Assembly: GCA_900548355.1 (NCBI GenBank)
Contig: URKR01000044.1
Span: forward strand, 1 to 11,874
Reading direction: 5' to 3'
Length of the DNA: 11,874 bases
DNA from: an uncultured Oscillospiraceae bacterium
Lineage (GTDB): Bacteria; Bacillota; Clostridia; Oscillospirales; Ruminococcaceae
The notes under the pieces: generated by a model
The model's input: only the letters and a program-made list of their open reading frames with translations
What the model was told of the DNA's origin: nothing
Database searches by the model: none
Shown here: in pieces, positions 1 through 6,553 of the stretch
How positions within the stretch are numbered: the stretch's first letter is position 1
Layout of the letters: each line of letters begins with the position of its first letter
Position numbers and translations under genes: made by a program

Positions 1-3000
1 GCGCCGCAAACGGCCCGGCCTGTGCAGCAGCCCGCGGCCCCCGCACAGGCCGCTCAGCCGGCCCCGCGCCCGGCCGAACAGCCTGCGCCGCCGGCTGCCA
101 CAAGTTCGCTGACAGGGGATACCACCCGTACCTCCATCATCAAAAACTTCCTGCTCAAGATGGCGCCGGGGTCCGGCGCTGCCGGCACCCAGCAGCTCAA
201 TGAAGGCAAGGAACAATTTCAGCAGTTCTTTGGCAAATCGGCGGCCGTTTTGCCGGATGAAAACGGGAAACTGCGCGACCCTTCGCAAAAACGACGCGGC
301 ATCTTCGGCCTGGGTAAGGCGGAAGATACCGGGGAGTTTGTGCCGATCAACGTCTCGCTCGGCGGCCGCCGCGCCGCCGAACCGGCCCCGGAACCCCAAC
401 CCGCGCCGGCGCCCCAGCCCGACCCGGTGCAGGCAGATCCCTTTGCCGATGAGCTGGGAGAAACCCGCACCACCCCGATCCTGACGGATACCCTGGATGG
501 GATCGACGCCACCGGCCCTGCGCGCAAAAAGCCCGGCCTGTTTGGCGGGCTGTTCGGCCGCCGTGCCGCTGCGCCGGCCGCGATGGAGGACGAAGCCGGG
601 GACGATACCTACGCAAGTTTCCACCTGGAAGAAGCGGACACCGGCACGATGCCGCAGATCCCGTTGGAACCCGCGCAGGAAGAACAGGCAAGCAAAACAG
701 TGTACCACTCCAAATACAGCGCGGCCCGCGCCGGCGTGGAGCCGCCCGCGGTTACTTCGCCCAGCATCACGCTGACGGGGCTGCGCGAGGCGCTGCGCGG
801 CAGCCGCCCGGCGCGGGAAGGCGTAACCGGAACGATCTACCGCAAAAAGCGCAATACCGTTGAATTCACGCCCGGTCAGCACAAAAAGCGCAGCCAGGCC
901 CCGGCCGAAGCGGAAAACCGGGCGCCGGAAGTGACCGGGCCGGTGGGGGAACCGGTTATGACCCCCGACGCTTCGGTGCAGCCGCAGACAACCGGATTTA
1001 CGACCGCGTTGGACGGCGCAGCGCAGCCGGCAGCGGAGAACACCCAGGATTTTCTGGCGGCCGCGGCGGAAGCCGCCCGGCCGGCGCCGCAGCCGGAACC
1101 CGAGGAGCCTCCCCGCACCGCCCGCGCGGATACCTTTGAAGAGCTGGATGTGGATAGTGCGGCTTCCCTGACCGGCGAGCTGCATCTGGCCGATCTGGCC
1201 GCCGGCGCAGCGGACCGGGAAACCCCGGCGCACAGCGGCTTTTCGGCCCAGCTGACCCCCGTGCAGGAGGAAGCGGAGGCTGCGCGGCCGGAAACCCCGG
1301 CGCACAGCGGTTTTTCAGCCCAGCTGACCCCGGTGGAACCGGAGGAGGAAACCCCGGCGGAACCGGAACAGCCAAGCGGCTTTGGGGCGGATCTGCCGCT
1401 GAACAACCGCCCGGCGGCCCGGCCGGATACCAGCGATTTTGTGCGAGGCATTGCCGAATCGATCAATGAAGGCACAGCCGATGAACCCGCTCAGGTGGAA
1501 GAACGCTTTGCCAAAGCGGCGGCGGTGCTGACCGAAGAGGAAGCCGAGCCTGCGCAAACCGCACGCCTGCCGCGCGCCAAAAAGCCCCGCCGCCCCGGCA
1601 TCCGGCTCGACGGAGAACCGGCAGATGAAACGGCCGACGGCGCCGAGCCCCCGTTTGAGGAAGACGAAACCCCGGCCCGCCGCCATGAATATGAGCATAC
1701 GGAAGACGCCCCTGCCGTTCGCCGCGAACTGGATACCCAGGTCCTGCTGCTGACGGTGGCTGCGATTGTTTGTGGCGTCGCCGCCCTTGTCATGATCTAC
1801 CTTGGTACCGCCGCCACCGGCGCAGGCCTGCCCATGCCCGCTCCGCTTGACCCGGCGGTGGGGGCCACCCCGCTGCTGGCCACGCTGCTCGTGCTGCTGC
1901 TTGCCAGCGCAGGGTTGTGCTGGCGCACCATGCTGGCCGGCCTGCGCGGCCTTGTCAAGGGCGCCACGGCGGACAGCCTGCCCGCCCTTGCTGCCGTCGG
2001 CGCAGCGGTGCAGCTTATCATGATGCTCATCAACCCCAGCTGGTACCGGGCCGATGAACTTTGCCTGCTGGCCGGCCCGGCGGCGCTGCTGCTGTGCTTC
2101 AATGCGGTCGGCAAACGGCTGGATGCCGTAACCACGCGGGAAAATTTCCGCCTGGTCAGCGCCGGCAACGACCATGCGGTCGCCTACCGGCTCAAGGACG
2201 CCGGCATTCTGCGCGCTGTGACCAAAGGCCTGACGGAATCTCACCCGAACGTACTGGTCAACCGCCCCACCCAGTTGATCAAAGATTTCTTGGGTTCCAG
2301 CGCATCCCGCCGCACATCGGATAAAAACCAGCAGCAGTTTGCACGGCTGGTCGGCGGCGTGGGTCTGGCGGCGCTGCTCTATACCCTGGTCGCCCGCCGG
2401 GACCCCGGCATGGCATTTACGGCGCTGGCTGCCGTGCTCTGCATCGGGGCGCCGCTGGCCGGCACGCTGCTTTCGGCGCTACCTGCGCGGTTCATGCAGC
2501 GCAGCGCAGCCCAGGTCGGCGCGGTCATCCCCGGCTGGCGGGATATTCGCCAGCTCGGCCGCATCAATGTGATCCAGGTCTCTTCACAGGATCTCTTCCC
2601 GAAAGGCTGTGTCAAGCTCTGCGGAATTCGCCCGGTGCAGAAAGAGCATATCGACCTTGCCATTGTCTATGCCGCTTCGCTGTTCAGCCAGGGGGCGCCG
2701 ACCATGCGGGAAGTTTTCCTGAGCATGATCGGTGACAACCGCAAGCTGCTGCGTCAGGTGGATGATTTCCAGACTATCTACGGCAAAGGGTATGTCGGCT
2801 GGATCGGCGGCGAGCGGGTGCTGGCCGGCAACCGCCAGCTTATGCAGCAGTTTGAAATTGAACTGCCCAGCCTGGAATATGAAAAACGGCACACCGTCAA
2901 CCAGCGCCGGGTGATCTACCTGGCGGTGTCCGGCAAGCTGTACAGTATGTTCCTTGTCGCCTATCAGGCGGACCCGGATACGGCCGTCGTGCTGGAAAGC

Positions 3001-3411
3001 CTGCGCCGCACTGGCATGTCGCTGCTGGTGGACGCCGATGATTTTAACTGTGACGAAACCCTGCTGGAAGCCGCTTACAACCTGCCCACCGGCAGCGTGC
3101 GGGTTCTCGATGACAAGGCCCGCCAGGCGCTGGAGCCTGCAGTTGCCTGGCTGCCCGAAAGCGAAGGCAATATGCTGCATCTGGGCAGCTTTGCAAGCTT
3201 TGTCGGCGGGCTGGAAGCCGCGGCCGGCGCGGCCGAAGGCGAGCGCAAAGCCGCAATGGTGCTTTCAGCCTCGGTGCTGCTGTCCTGCGTACTGGCTGTG
3301 GTGATGGTGCTGGCCGGCGGCATTGCGGCGCTGCCGCTGCCCGCCCTTGTGCTGTACCAGGGCGCCTGGGCTGTGCTGGCGCTGATCTTCCCCATGCTGC
3401 AGCGGTATTAA
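1..3411 (+). CDS. Degenerate P1B-type ATPase-like membrane protein with long disordered N-terminus (5' end outside window)
   Basis: The frame is open from the first base, so the true start probably lies upstream; a GTG at 22 is only a possible start. Bases 1 to about 1735 encode Pro/Ala/Glu-rich, probably disordered, sequence with short basic patches. Eight hydrophobic segments follow: four at about 1741-2120, two at about 2347-2495 and two at about 3250-3400. This is the MA, MB, M1-M6 plan of P1B metal ATPases. The soluble loops also align: GERVLAGN (2809-2832) resembles the nucleotide-domain GxxVLVGN motif. Catalytic motifs are lost. The phosphorylation loop DKTGTLT is SSQDLFP (2581-2601), so the acceptor Asp is Ser. 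TGDN reads DADDF (about 3031-3045). The GDGxNDAPAL hinge reads PESEGNMLHLG (3154-3186), and the CPC helix motif is CIGAPL (2440-2457). The fold assignment is by motif alignment. I infer a non-pumping scaffold or sensor; the function is unknown. Confidence 0.85.
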   Translation, partial: APQTARPVQQPAAPAQAAQPAPRPAEQPAPPAATSSLTGDTTRTSIIKNFLLKMAPGSGAAGTQQLNEGKEQFQQFFGKSAAVLPDENGKLRDPSQKRRGIFGLGKAEDTGEFVPINVSLGGRRAAEPAPEPQPAPAPQPDPVQADPFADELGETRTTPILTDTLDGIDATGPARKKPGLFGGLFGRRAAAPAAMEDEAGDDTYASFHLEEADTGTMPQIPLEPAQEEQASKTVYHSKYSAARAGVEPPAVTSPSITLTGLREALRGSRPAREGVTGTIYRKKRNTVEFTPGQHKKRSQAPAEAENRAPEVTGPVGEPVMTPDASVQPQTTGFTTALDGAAQPAAENTQDFLAAAAEAARPAPQPEPEEPPRTARADTFEELDVDSAASLTGELHLADLAAGAADRETPAHSGFSAQLTPVQEEAEAARPETPAHSGFSAQLTPVEPEEETPAEPEQPSGFGADLPLNNRPAARPDTSDFVRGIAESINEGTADEPAQVEERFAKAAAVLTEEEAEPAQTARLPRAKKPRRPGIRLDGEPADETADGAEPPFEEDETPARRHEYEHTEDAPAVRRELDTQVLLLTVAAIVCGVAALVMIYLGTAATGAGLPMPAPLDPAVGATPLLATLLVLLLASAGLCWRTMLAGLRGLVKGATADSLPALAAVGAAVQLIMMLINPSWYRADELCLLAGPAALLLCFNAVGKRLDAVTTRENFRLVSAGNDHAVAYRLKDAGILRAVTKGLTESHPNVLVNRPTQLIKDFLGSSASRRTSDKNQQQFARLVGGVGLAALLYTLVARRDPGMAFTALAAVLCIGAPLAGTLLSALPARFMQRSAAQVGAVIPGWRDIRQLGRINVIQVSSQDLFPKGCVKLCGIRPVQKEHIDLAIVYAASLFSQGAPTMREVFLSMIGDNRKLLRQVDDFQTIYGKGYVGWIGGERVLAGNRQLMQQFEIELPSLEYEKRHTVNQRRVIYLAVSGKLYSMFLVAYQADPDTAVVLESLRRTGMSLLVDADDFNCDETLLEAAYNLPTGSVRVLDDKARQALEPAVAWLPESEGNMLHLGSFASFVGGLEAAAGAAEGERKAAMVLSASVLLSCVLAVVMVLAGGIAALPLPALVLYQGAWAVLALIFPMLQRY
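1219..1335 (+). repeat. Two near-identical 45-bp coding repeats in the disordered region
   Basis: The 15-residue module ETPAHSGFSAQLTPV is encoded at 1219-1263 and again at 1291-1335, a period of 72 bases. The two DNA copies differ only at a few third-codon positions, so the peptide is preserved. A looser third copy (QPSGFGADLPL) follows at about 1369-1401. The repeats could be a linear binding motif used in tandem, or a recent duplication. Confidence 0.85.
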
Positions 3412-3451
3412 CCCGGGGCTGTACGGCGGGGAAGGGGAATTCAAAAAGAAA

Positions 3452-3468
3452 AGGGGAAATCAGGATTG
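3452..3468 (+). promoter_or_regulatory. Ribosome binding site and TTG start of the transposase fragment
   Basis: AGGGG at 3452-3456 lies nine bases before the TTG at 3466-3468. This is the only plausible start that keeps the conserved first residues (YRTSEHQLSIYDYLP). Confidence 0.5.
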
Positions 3469-3930
3469 TACCGCACCAGCGAACACCAGTTGAGCATCTA
3501 TGACTATCTGCCCCCCTACCATGGGGAACTGGCCGGGCAGAACCGTTGGGTACGCCTGGCGGATGCGATCGATTGGGACGCCTTTGAACAGGAATACAGC
3601 GGCCATTTTGGCCGGGCGGGCAAGGTGGCCTTGCCGGCCCGGATGGCGTTCGGCTGCCTGATTATCCGGGCGGCCCTCGGTGTGACCGACCGTGAAACCG
3701 TTGCGCTGATCCGCGAAAGCCCCTACCTGCAATATTTCCTCGGGTTCCAGACCTTTGAAAACGCGGTGCCTTTTTCCCCGCGCAGCATGGAGCGGTTCCG
3801 TGCGCGCATCCCGGCGGCCCGTGTCAAGGAGGCTGTCAAACTGCTGCGCCAGTTTGAATCAGAAGCCGAAGCGTATGGCCGGCAGGCCCGCCGGGTTGGC
3901 CCGCTGGCCGCAGCCGAAACAACCGAATGA
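3466..3930 (+). CDS. Truncated IS1182/IS5-like transposase, N-terminal DUF772-type domain only
   Basis: The 154-residue product matches the N-terminal domain of IS1182/IS5-type transposases. Recognisable stretches are IDWDAFEQEYSGHF (about residues 40-53), a basic helix region ALPARMAFGCLIIRAALGVTDRETV, and the closing signature SPYLQYFLGFQ...PFSPRSMERFRARI. Full-length members are usually about 450 residues or more and carry a DDE nuclease domain. Here the frame stops cleanly soon after the N-terminal domain, and no nuclease remnant is visible in any forward frame downstream. The start is TTG at 3466, chosen because AAGGGG (3451-3456) is suitably placed and no ATG gives the conserved beginning. 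The gene lies 54 bases after the ATPase-like gene with no terminator between. It is either a decayed insertion-sequence fragment or a retained DNA-binding domain; it cannot transpose on its own. Confidence 0.8.
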   Translation: MYRTSEHQLSIYDYLPPYHGELAGQNRWVRLADAIDWDAFEQEYSGHFGRAGKVALPARMAFGCLIIRAALGVTDRETVALIRESPYLQYFLGFQTFENAVPFSPRSMERFRARIPAARVKEAVKLLRQFESEAEAYGRQARRVGPLAAAETTE

Positions 3931-3934
3931 CGCC

Positions 3935-3951
3935 GTTTGCCGGGGGTAAAC
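3935..3951 (+). other. Small stem-loop just after the transposase-fragment stop
   Basis: GTTTGCC (3935-3941) can pair with GGTAAAC (3945-3951) across a GGG loop, with one G-U pair, starting five bases after the TGA. No T-run follows, so it is not a convincing intrinsic terminator. Confidence 0.35.
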
Positions 3952-3987
3952 CCTGGGTGTTTCTGAAAGGATGCTCGACATCGTCCA

Positions 3988-4000
3988 ATTTTGCCAAAAT
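3988..4000. promoter_or_regulatory. Perfect 13-base palindrome, candidate operator
   Basis: ATTTTG and CAAAAT flank a central C. A symmetric AT-rich site upstream of a metal exporter gene could be an operator for a metal-responsive repressor. It is 139 bases from the start codon with no clear promoter beside it, so this is a guess. Confidence 0.25.
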
Positions 4001-4069
4001 GCAGTGCCTGCCCGTGTTAAGGCCTTGGATCCGCTGCTTTTTCGGCGAATTGTCCAGCGTGCTTGAGAG

Positions 4070-4086
4070 GCCAGAAACACTCTGGC
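4070..4086 (+). other. Hairpin in the exporter leader
   Basis: GCCAGA (4070-4075) pairs perfectly with TCTGGC (4081-4086) around an AACAC loop, about 50 bases before the exporter start codon. A short T-run (TTTT at 4097-4100) lies eleven bases away, too far for a typical terminator. Confidence 0.3.
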
Positions 4087-4138
4087 AGCCCCCGGCTTTT
4101 CCGGTCGTCATATTCCACATTTTTCCAAAGGAGCGGAT

Positions 4139-5023
4139 ATGCTGCATCTTGTCGTCCATTCACTTGAACACGCCGTGGAGGACAGCCTTCCCATGCTGCC
4201 CTTCCTTTTTCTTGCATATTTGTTGATCGAATGGCTTGAACGCCACCATGGCGCCCGGATTGAACGGGCGCTGGCCGGGGGCGGGCGCTGGGGCTTTGTG
4301 CCCGGTGCTCTGTTGGGCTGTGTGCCGCAGTGCGGTTTTTCGGCGCTGGCCGCGAACCTTTACGCAAGCCGGGTCATTACGCCGGGAACGCTGCTGGCCG
4401 TTTTTCTGGCTACCAGCGATGAGGCTGTCCCGCTGCTGGCCGCTGCGCCGAAATTCTGGGGCGTGATCCCGGCGCTGCTCATCGGCAAGGTGGCGGCCGG
4501 AATTTTGGGCGGGCTTTTGCTTGATGTACCGCTGCGCAAGGTGCTGCCTGCCGGCCTGTATGGCGGCTACGCCGGCCATGCCGAAGATATCGACTGCCAT
4601 GAGGAACACGAAGAGCACAGCGGGGTGATCGGCGCTGCGCTGCGCCACACGGTTGAAATCTTTTTGTTTATCCTTTTGTTCAGCTTTTTGATCGGTTTTG
4701 TGTTTGAACTGATCGGCGAGGACGCCATCACCGGCTTCCTGCTGGGCATGGGGCCGCTGCAGCCGATGGCGGCTGCGCTGGTTGGGCTGATCCCGAACTG
4801 CGCGTCCAGCGTGCTGCTTGCCCAACTGTATCTGGAGGGCGCGCTCAGCTTCGGCAGCCTGTTCGCCGGCCTCTGTGCCGGGGCGGGCATCGGCCTGGCC
4901 GTTCTCTGGCGGGTAAACCCGAGTTGGAAGCAGAACCTTTTTTTGACCGGCGTGCTCTGGGCAGGCGGGTCGGCCTGCGGCGTGCTGCTGCAGCTCTTGC
5001 CGATCGGCGCCGCGGCCGTGTAA
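4139..5023 (+). CDS. Putative heavy-metal/manganese exporter, ArsP_2-like ten-helix permease
   Basis: This 294-residue integral membrane protein fits the putative 10TM heavy-metal exporter family (ArsP_2, often named putative manganese transporter or arsenic efflux protein). It has two related halves. GCVPQCGFSALAANLYASR (60-78) mirrors GLIPNCASSVLLAQLYLEG (216-234), each with a Pro-x-Cys helix break, as expected for an inverted-repeat transporter. ATSDEAVP (91-98) is a polar helix motif. Between the halves lies a His/Glu-rich loop (residues 147-160, ending CHEEHEEH), a likely metal-binding segment. The ATG is fixed by AAAGGAG at 4127-4133, five bases upstream. A strong hairpin follows the stop. 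The substrate cannot be read from sequence; family annotation points to manganese or other divalent metals, less surely to arsenic compounds. The protein should sit in the cytoplasmic membrane. Confidence 0.85.
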   Translation: MLHLVVHSLEHAVEDSLPMLPFLFLAYLLIEWLERHHGARIERALAGGGRWGFVPGALLGCVPQCGFSALAANLYASRVITPGTLLAVFLATSDEAVPLLAAAPKFWGVIPALLIGKVAAGILGGLLLDVPLRKVLPAGLYGGYAGHAEDIDCHEEHEEHSGVIGAALRHTVEIFLFILLFSFLIGFVFELIGEDAITGFLLGMGPLQPMAAALVGLIPNCASSVLLAQLYLEGALSFGSLFAGLCAGAGIGLAVLWRVNPSWKQNLFLTGVLWAGGSACGVLLQLLPIGAAAV

Positions 5024-5033
5024 AAGCAACGCA

Positions 5034-5081
5034 TACAAAACGAAACAGGGCAGCCCAAGGGCTGCCCTGTTTCGTTTTGTA
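5034..5081. terminator. Perfect 23-bp hairpin, bidirectional terminator
   Basis: Bases 5034-5056 are the exact reverse complement of 5059-5081, with only AA between them. The GC-rich core (AGGGCAGCCC) is flanked by A-rich sequence on the left and T-rich sequence on the right (GTTTCGTTTTGT), so each strand ends its stem with a U-rich tract. It sits 10 bases after the exporter stop and 17 bases after the proA stop on the other strand, as expected for a shared terminator between convergent genes. Confidence 0.92.
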
Positions 5082-5098
5082 CACCTCCAAAGGTGGGG

Positions 5099-6358
5099 TT
5101 AGCGTCGTATCTGCCCGTTGCCGTGCACAATGTATTTGTAACTGCACAGTTCGGCCAGGCCCATGGGGCCGCGGGCATGCAGTTTCTGGGTAGAAATCCC
5201 CATTTCGCAGCCAAGGCCAAACTCTCCGCCGTCGGTAAAACGGGTGGAAGCGTTCACATACACAGCCGCGCTGTCCACACAGGCGGTAAAACGGGCGGCG
5301 GCTGCGCCGTCCTGGGTCAAAATCGCTTCGCTGTGATGGGTCGAATGGGCCGCAATATGGGCCACCGCGGCATCCAGGCTGTCCACCACCGCTACAGCCA
5401 GGGTGTAATCCAAAAACTCGGTATCAAAATCATCCGGCCCAGCGGCTTTGCCCGGAATGATCATGGCGGCGGCTGCGTCCAACCGCAGTTCCACCGGGGT
5501 CAGACCCTCCGCCAGGCGGTCGATGACAAGCGTTTTGTAGAGCAGCGGCAGAAAATCGCCCGCGATATCCCGGTGAACCAGGCAAACCTCGGCAGCGTTG
5601 CAGACACTCGGCCGGCTGGCCTTGGCATTTTCAATGATGTTGGCCGCCATGGCGAGGTCGGCTTCCTTATCCACATAGATATGGCAGATGCCGGTGCCGG
5701 TCTGGATGCAGGGGACTGTTGCATTTTCCACACAGGCGCGAATCAGCCCCGCCCCGCCGCGCGGGATCAGCAGATCCACCAGGCCGTCCGCTGTCATCAG
5801 CTCGTTGGCCGAAGCATGGGTGGTATCCTCCACCAGCGCTACGGCATCGGCCGGCAGGCCCACGGTGGCAAGGCCCTGGCGCAGCGCGGCCACAATGGCG
5901 TGGCAGCTGGCCCAGGCCTCCTTGCCGCAGCGCAGCACGCAGGCGCTGCCGGCCTTCAATGCCAACGCGGCCGCGTCGGAGGTTACGTTCGGGCGGCTTT
6001 CGTAGATAATGGCGATAACCCCCATCGGCACCGTCGTTTTTTCAATCAAAAGACCGTTTGGGCGCACAATTTTGCGCTGTACCTGGCCCACCGGGTCAGG
6101 CAGGGCGGCTACCTCCCGCATGCCTTTTGCCATATCGGCCAGGCGGGTGGGGGTCAGGGCCAGCCGGTCCAGCATTACAGGGCCGATCGTGGCGCGCGCG
6201 GCGTCAAGATCCCGGCGGTTGGCCGCCAGAATTTCCTCCTGCGCAGCCACCAGCGCTTTGGCCATCGCCTCCAGCGCGGCATCCTTGGTATCGCTGTCGG
6301 CCAGCGCCAATGCCAGCCGCGCTGCGCGGGAACGGCACAAAATCTCGTGGGTGGTCAT
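5099..6358 (-). CDS. proA: Gamma-glutamyl phosphate reductase (glutamate-5-semialdehyde dehydrogenase)
   Basis: This 419-residue protein is full length for ProA, the cytoplasmic enzyme that reduces gamma-glutamyl phosphate with NADPH to glutamate-5-semialdehyde in proline synthesis. Family signatures are clear. They include [16 protein letters not shown] (111-126), LIPRGG (198-203), [12 protein letters not shown] (219-230), the catalytic-cysteine segment [10 protein letters not shown] (249-258, Cys253) and the C-terminal [15 protein letters not shown] (387-401). The ATG is supported by AGGAGG at 6365-6370 (complement strand), six bases upstream, behind a TTGACA promoter. The usual partner proB (glutamate 5-kinase) is not in the window: the gene is transcribed alone, divergent from the lipoprotein operon and convergent with the exporter. 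No frameshift or missing active-site residue was seen. Confidence 0.97.
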   Translation of the reverse strand: MTTHEILCRSRAARLALALADSDTKDAALEAMAKALVAAQEEILAANRRDLDAARATIGPVMLDRLALTPTRLADMAKGMREVAALPDPVGQVQRKIVRPNGLLIEKTTVPMGVIAIIYESRPNVTSDAAALALKAGSACVLRCGKEAWASCHAIVAALRQGLATVGLPADAVALVEDTTHASANELMTADGLVDLLIPRGGAGLIRACVENATVPCIQTGTGICHIYVDKEADLAMAANIIENAKASRPSVCNAAEVCLVHRDIAGDFLPLLYKTLVIDRLAEGLTPVELRLDAAAAMIIPGKAAGPDDFDTEFLDYTLAVAVVDSLDAAVAHIAAHSTHHSEAILTQDGAAAARFTACVDSAAVYVNASTRFTDGGEFGLGCEMGISTQKLHARGPMGLAELCSYKYIVHGNGQIRR

Positions 6359-6371
6359 GGTTTACCTCCTG

Positions 6372-6384
6372 CGGGGCGGCCCCG
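6372..6384 (-). other. Small GC hairpin in the proA leader
   Basis: CGGGG and CCCCG flank a three-base loop directly upstream of the proA ribosome site (6365-6370). It may tune translation, but with a 5-bp stem it could be chance in GC-rich DNA. Confidence 0.3.
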
Positions 6385-6400
6385 ACTATACTTTATTAAA

Positions 6401-6429
6401 AGAATACAGCAAGCGGTGCTTTTTGTCAA
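6401..6429 (-). promoter_or_regulatory. Sigma-A promoter of proA
   Basis: On the complement strand, TTGACA (6424-6429) and TATTCT (6401-6406) are separated by 17 bases, a near-consensus housekeeping promoter. Transcription should begin near 6394, giving a leader of roughly 36 bases before the proA ATG. Confidence 0.85.
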
Positions 6430-6459
6430 CCGCAGAACCGTCTTTTCGATACCTTCGGC

Positions 6460-6488
6460 TTGCAATGAAAAGCAAAACAAGGTATAAT
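6460..6488 (+). promoter_or_regulatory. Sigma-A promoter of the lipoprotein operon
   Basis: TTGCAA (6460-6465) and a perfect TATAAT (6483-6488) are separated by 17 bases. The predicted start is near 6495, about 55 bases before the first gene. The -35 boxes of this promoter and the divergent proA promoter are only 30 bases apart, so the two could influence each other. Confidence 0.85.
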
Positions 6489-6532
6489 ATCCCATATATG
6501 CGCCGTGCGGTCGTCCCGGGCGGTGAATACCC

Positions 6533-6553
6533 AAAAGGAGCGTTTGTTTGATG
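6533..6553 (+). promoter_or_regulatory. Ribosome binding site of the lipoprotein gene, two adjacent starts
   Basis: AAAAGGAG (6533-6540) precedes TTG at 6548 (gap of seven) and ATG at 6551 (gap of ten). The spacing slightly favours TTG, the codon favours ATG. The choice changes the product by one residue and does not affect the signal peptide. Confidence 0.6.

Larger units (their letters stand above)
3931..4138. other. Intergenic region with small palindromes, possible leader of the metal exporter
   Basis: No gene is supported in these 208 bases. Bases 3961-4138 are about 53% G+C by hand count, lower than the surrounding genes. Three symmetric elements are visible: a stem at 3935-3951, a 13-base palindrome ATTTTGCCAAAAT at 3988-4000, and a 6-bp hairpin at 4070-4086. 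I found no convincing -35/-10 pair and could not match the stretch to a known manganese (yybP-ykoY) or NiCo riboswitch. It could be the leader of the exporter gene or the scar of a lost insertion-sequence end. Confidence 0.5.

Noticed and set aside
1315..2244. A 309-codon antisense frame inside the ATPase-like gene
   Set aside because: There is no ribosome site or recognisable motif, and the forward frame has clear helices and P-type signatures.
3412..4096. Possible terminal inverted repeats around the transposase fragment (CCGGGGCTG at 3413 and CAGCCCCCGG at 4086)
   Set aside because: The match is only nine bases with one insertion, in GC-rich DNA, and no target duplication was found, so it is probably chance.
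3931..4138. A manganese (yybP-ykoY) or NiCo riboswitch upstream of the metal exporter
   Set aside because: I could not find the conserved core elements of either class by eye. Only generic small hairpins are present.
3836..4226. Short frames on both strands crossing the gap between transposase fragment and exporter
   Set aside because: They overlap flanking genes, have no ribosome sites and show no transposase or other family pattern.
4160..5038. A 292-codon open frame antisense to the metal exporter
   Set aside because: The composition is Gln/Arg/Ala-rich and featureless, and it opposes a well-supported membrane protein with a good ribosome site.
5093..6487. A 464-codon open frame antisense to proA
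   Set aside because: It mirrors a certain proA gene. Its translation is Gly/His/Gln/Arg-rich with no domain, and long antisense frames are expected in GC-rich DNA.
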